5,063 nt of DNA from Chloroflexota bacterium (GTDB lineage Bacteria > Chloroflexota > Dehalococcoidia > SHYM01), in assembly GCA_016199375.1 (NCBI GenBank), contig JACQGV010000196.1, positions 1-5,063 on the forward strand, written 5' to 3'. This document shows, in pieces, positions 4,969-5,063 of this stretch. Both the position numbers and the translations under genes were made by a program. How positions within the stretch are numbered: the stretch's first letter is position 1; each line of letters starts with the position of its first letter. The notes beneath the pieces were generated by a model. That model did not search any database, had not been told where the DNA came from, and worked only from the letters and a program-made list of their open reading frames with translations.

Positions 4969-4999
4969 CTAGGGGACGCTGAAGGCTGCCAGGTCCTAG
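4969..4999 (+). terminator. Imperfect hairpin after the metallopeptidase gene
   Basis: CTAGGGGAC (4969-4977) can pair with GTCCTAG (4993-4999) as a 7-bp stem with two bulged Gs around a 15-nt loop. It starts 7 bp after the stop codon. The absence of a T-run makes it a weak terminator candidate at best; it may instead reflect a nearby element boundary. Confidence 0.25.
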
Positions 5000-5063
5000 T
5001 GTCCTGTCTCGCTAATCCGGGGAAAAAGTCGGCGCGATGAGCAGGCTCTCGCGCTGGCCCCCC
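5000..5063. other. Unassigned right-hand edge, possible start of another gene or element
   Basis: These bases hold no complete gene. A + strand ATG at 5037 opens a frame (MSRLSRWPP) to the window end but has no good ribosome site. On the minus strand, frames entering from the right end at stop codons near 5015 and 4997, so the 3' end of a leftward gene is equally possible. The segment TGTCCTGTCTCGC beside CTAG (4996-4999) could be a transposon-end sequence, but its partner would lie outside the window. Confidence 0.2.

Noticed and set aside
1..5063. CRISPR array, complete insertion sequence, toxin-antitoxin or defence system
   Set aside because: There are no spaced direct repeats, transposase motifs or recognised defence proteins; the window is housekeeping and lineage-specific genes.

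Overview
This 5.06-kb window is high-GC bacterial chromosome with ordinary housekeeping and lineage-specific genes, mostly as single-gene units with their own promoters. The GC-rich codon use, a Pro/Thr linker in front of a secreted trypsin-like protease, the unusual NVTGYAG nucleotide-binding loop in ArgC, and many small single-gene units would fit a Chloroflexota (Dehalococcoidia-like) genome. That placement is an impression from the sequence and is not proven.

Layout, left to right. Positions 1-651 (+) hold the 3' part of an exported trypsin-like (HtrA/DegP-type) serine protease with a complete His/Asp/Ser triad and no C-terminal PDZ domain. An 83-residue protein of unknown function follows (771-1022, +). 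It has a candidate promoter, a strong Shine-Dalgarno sequence and a strong intrinsic terminator (1043-1089), and a 14-bp inverted repeat flanks it. A small single-domain cupin (1172-1498, -) is transcribed divergently from argC (1680-2735, +), the arginine-pathway N-acetyl-gamma-glutamyl-phosphate reductase; both promoters can be read in the gap. Next come tRNA-Glu(UUC) with encoded CCA (2818-2893) and its promoter, and 32 bp later a 65-residue two-helix membrane protein (2926-3123, +). A 415-residue membrane protein (3168-4415, -) converges on it; its exported domain carries three Cys-pair repeats. It is divergent from a DUF1025-type HExxH zincin-like metallopeptidase (4537-4962, +). The last 100 bp contain an imperfect hairpin and a sequence that could be the edge of another element or gene.

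How the parts fit together. I see no multi-gene pathway, defence island, CRISPR array or complete mobile element. Two gene pairs (cupin/argC and the Cys-repeat membrane protein/metallopeptidase) share divergent promoter regions, and the second contains a perfect 6-bp-arm palindrome that could be a common operator. The candidate sigma-70-type promoters use 17-18 bp spacers and -10 boxes close to TATACT or TATCCT. The least understood items are the Cys-repeat membrane protein, the 83-residue orphan, and the small membrane protein apparently downstream of tRNA-Glu on the same transcript. No gene-free stretch exceeds 300 bases.
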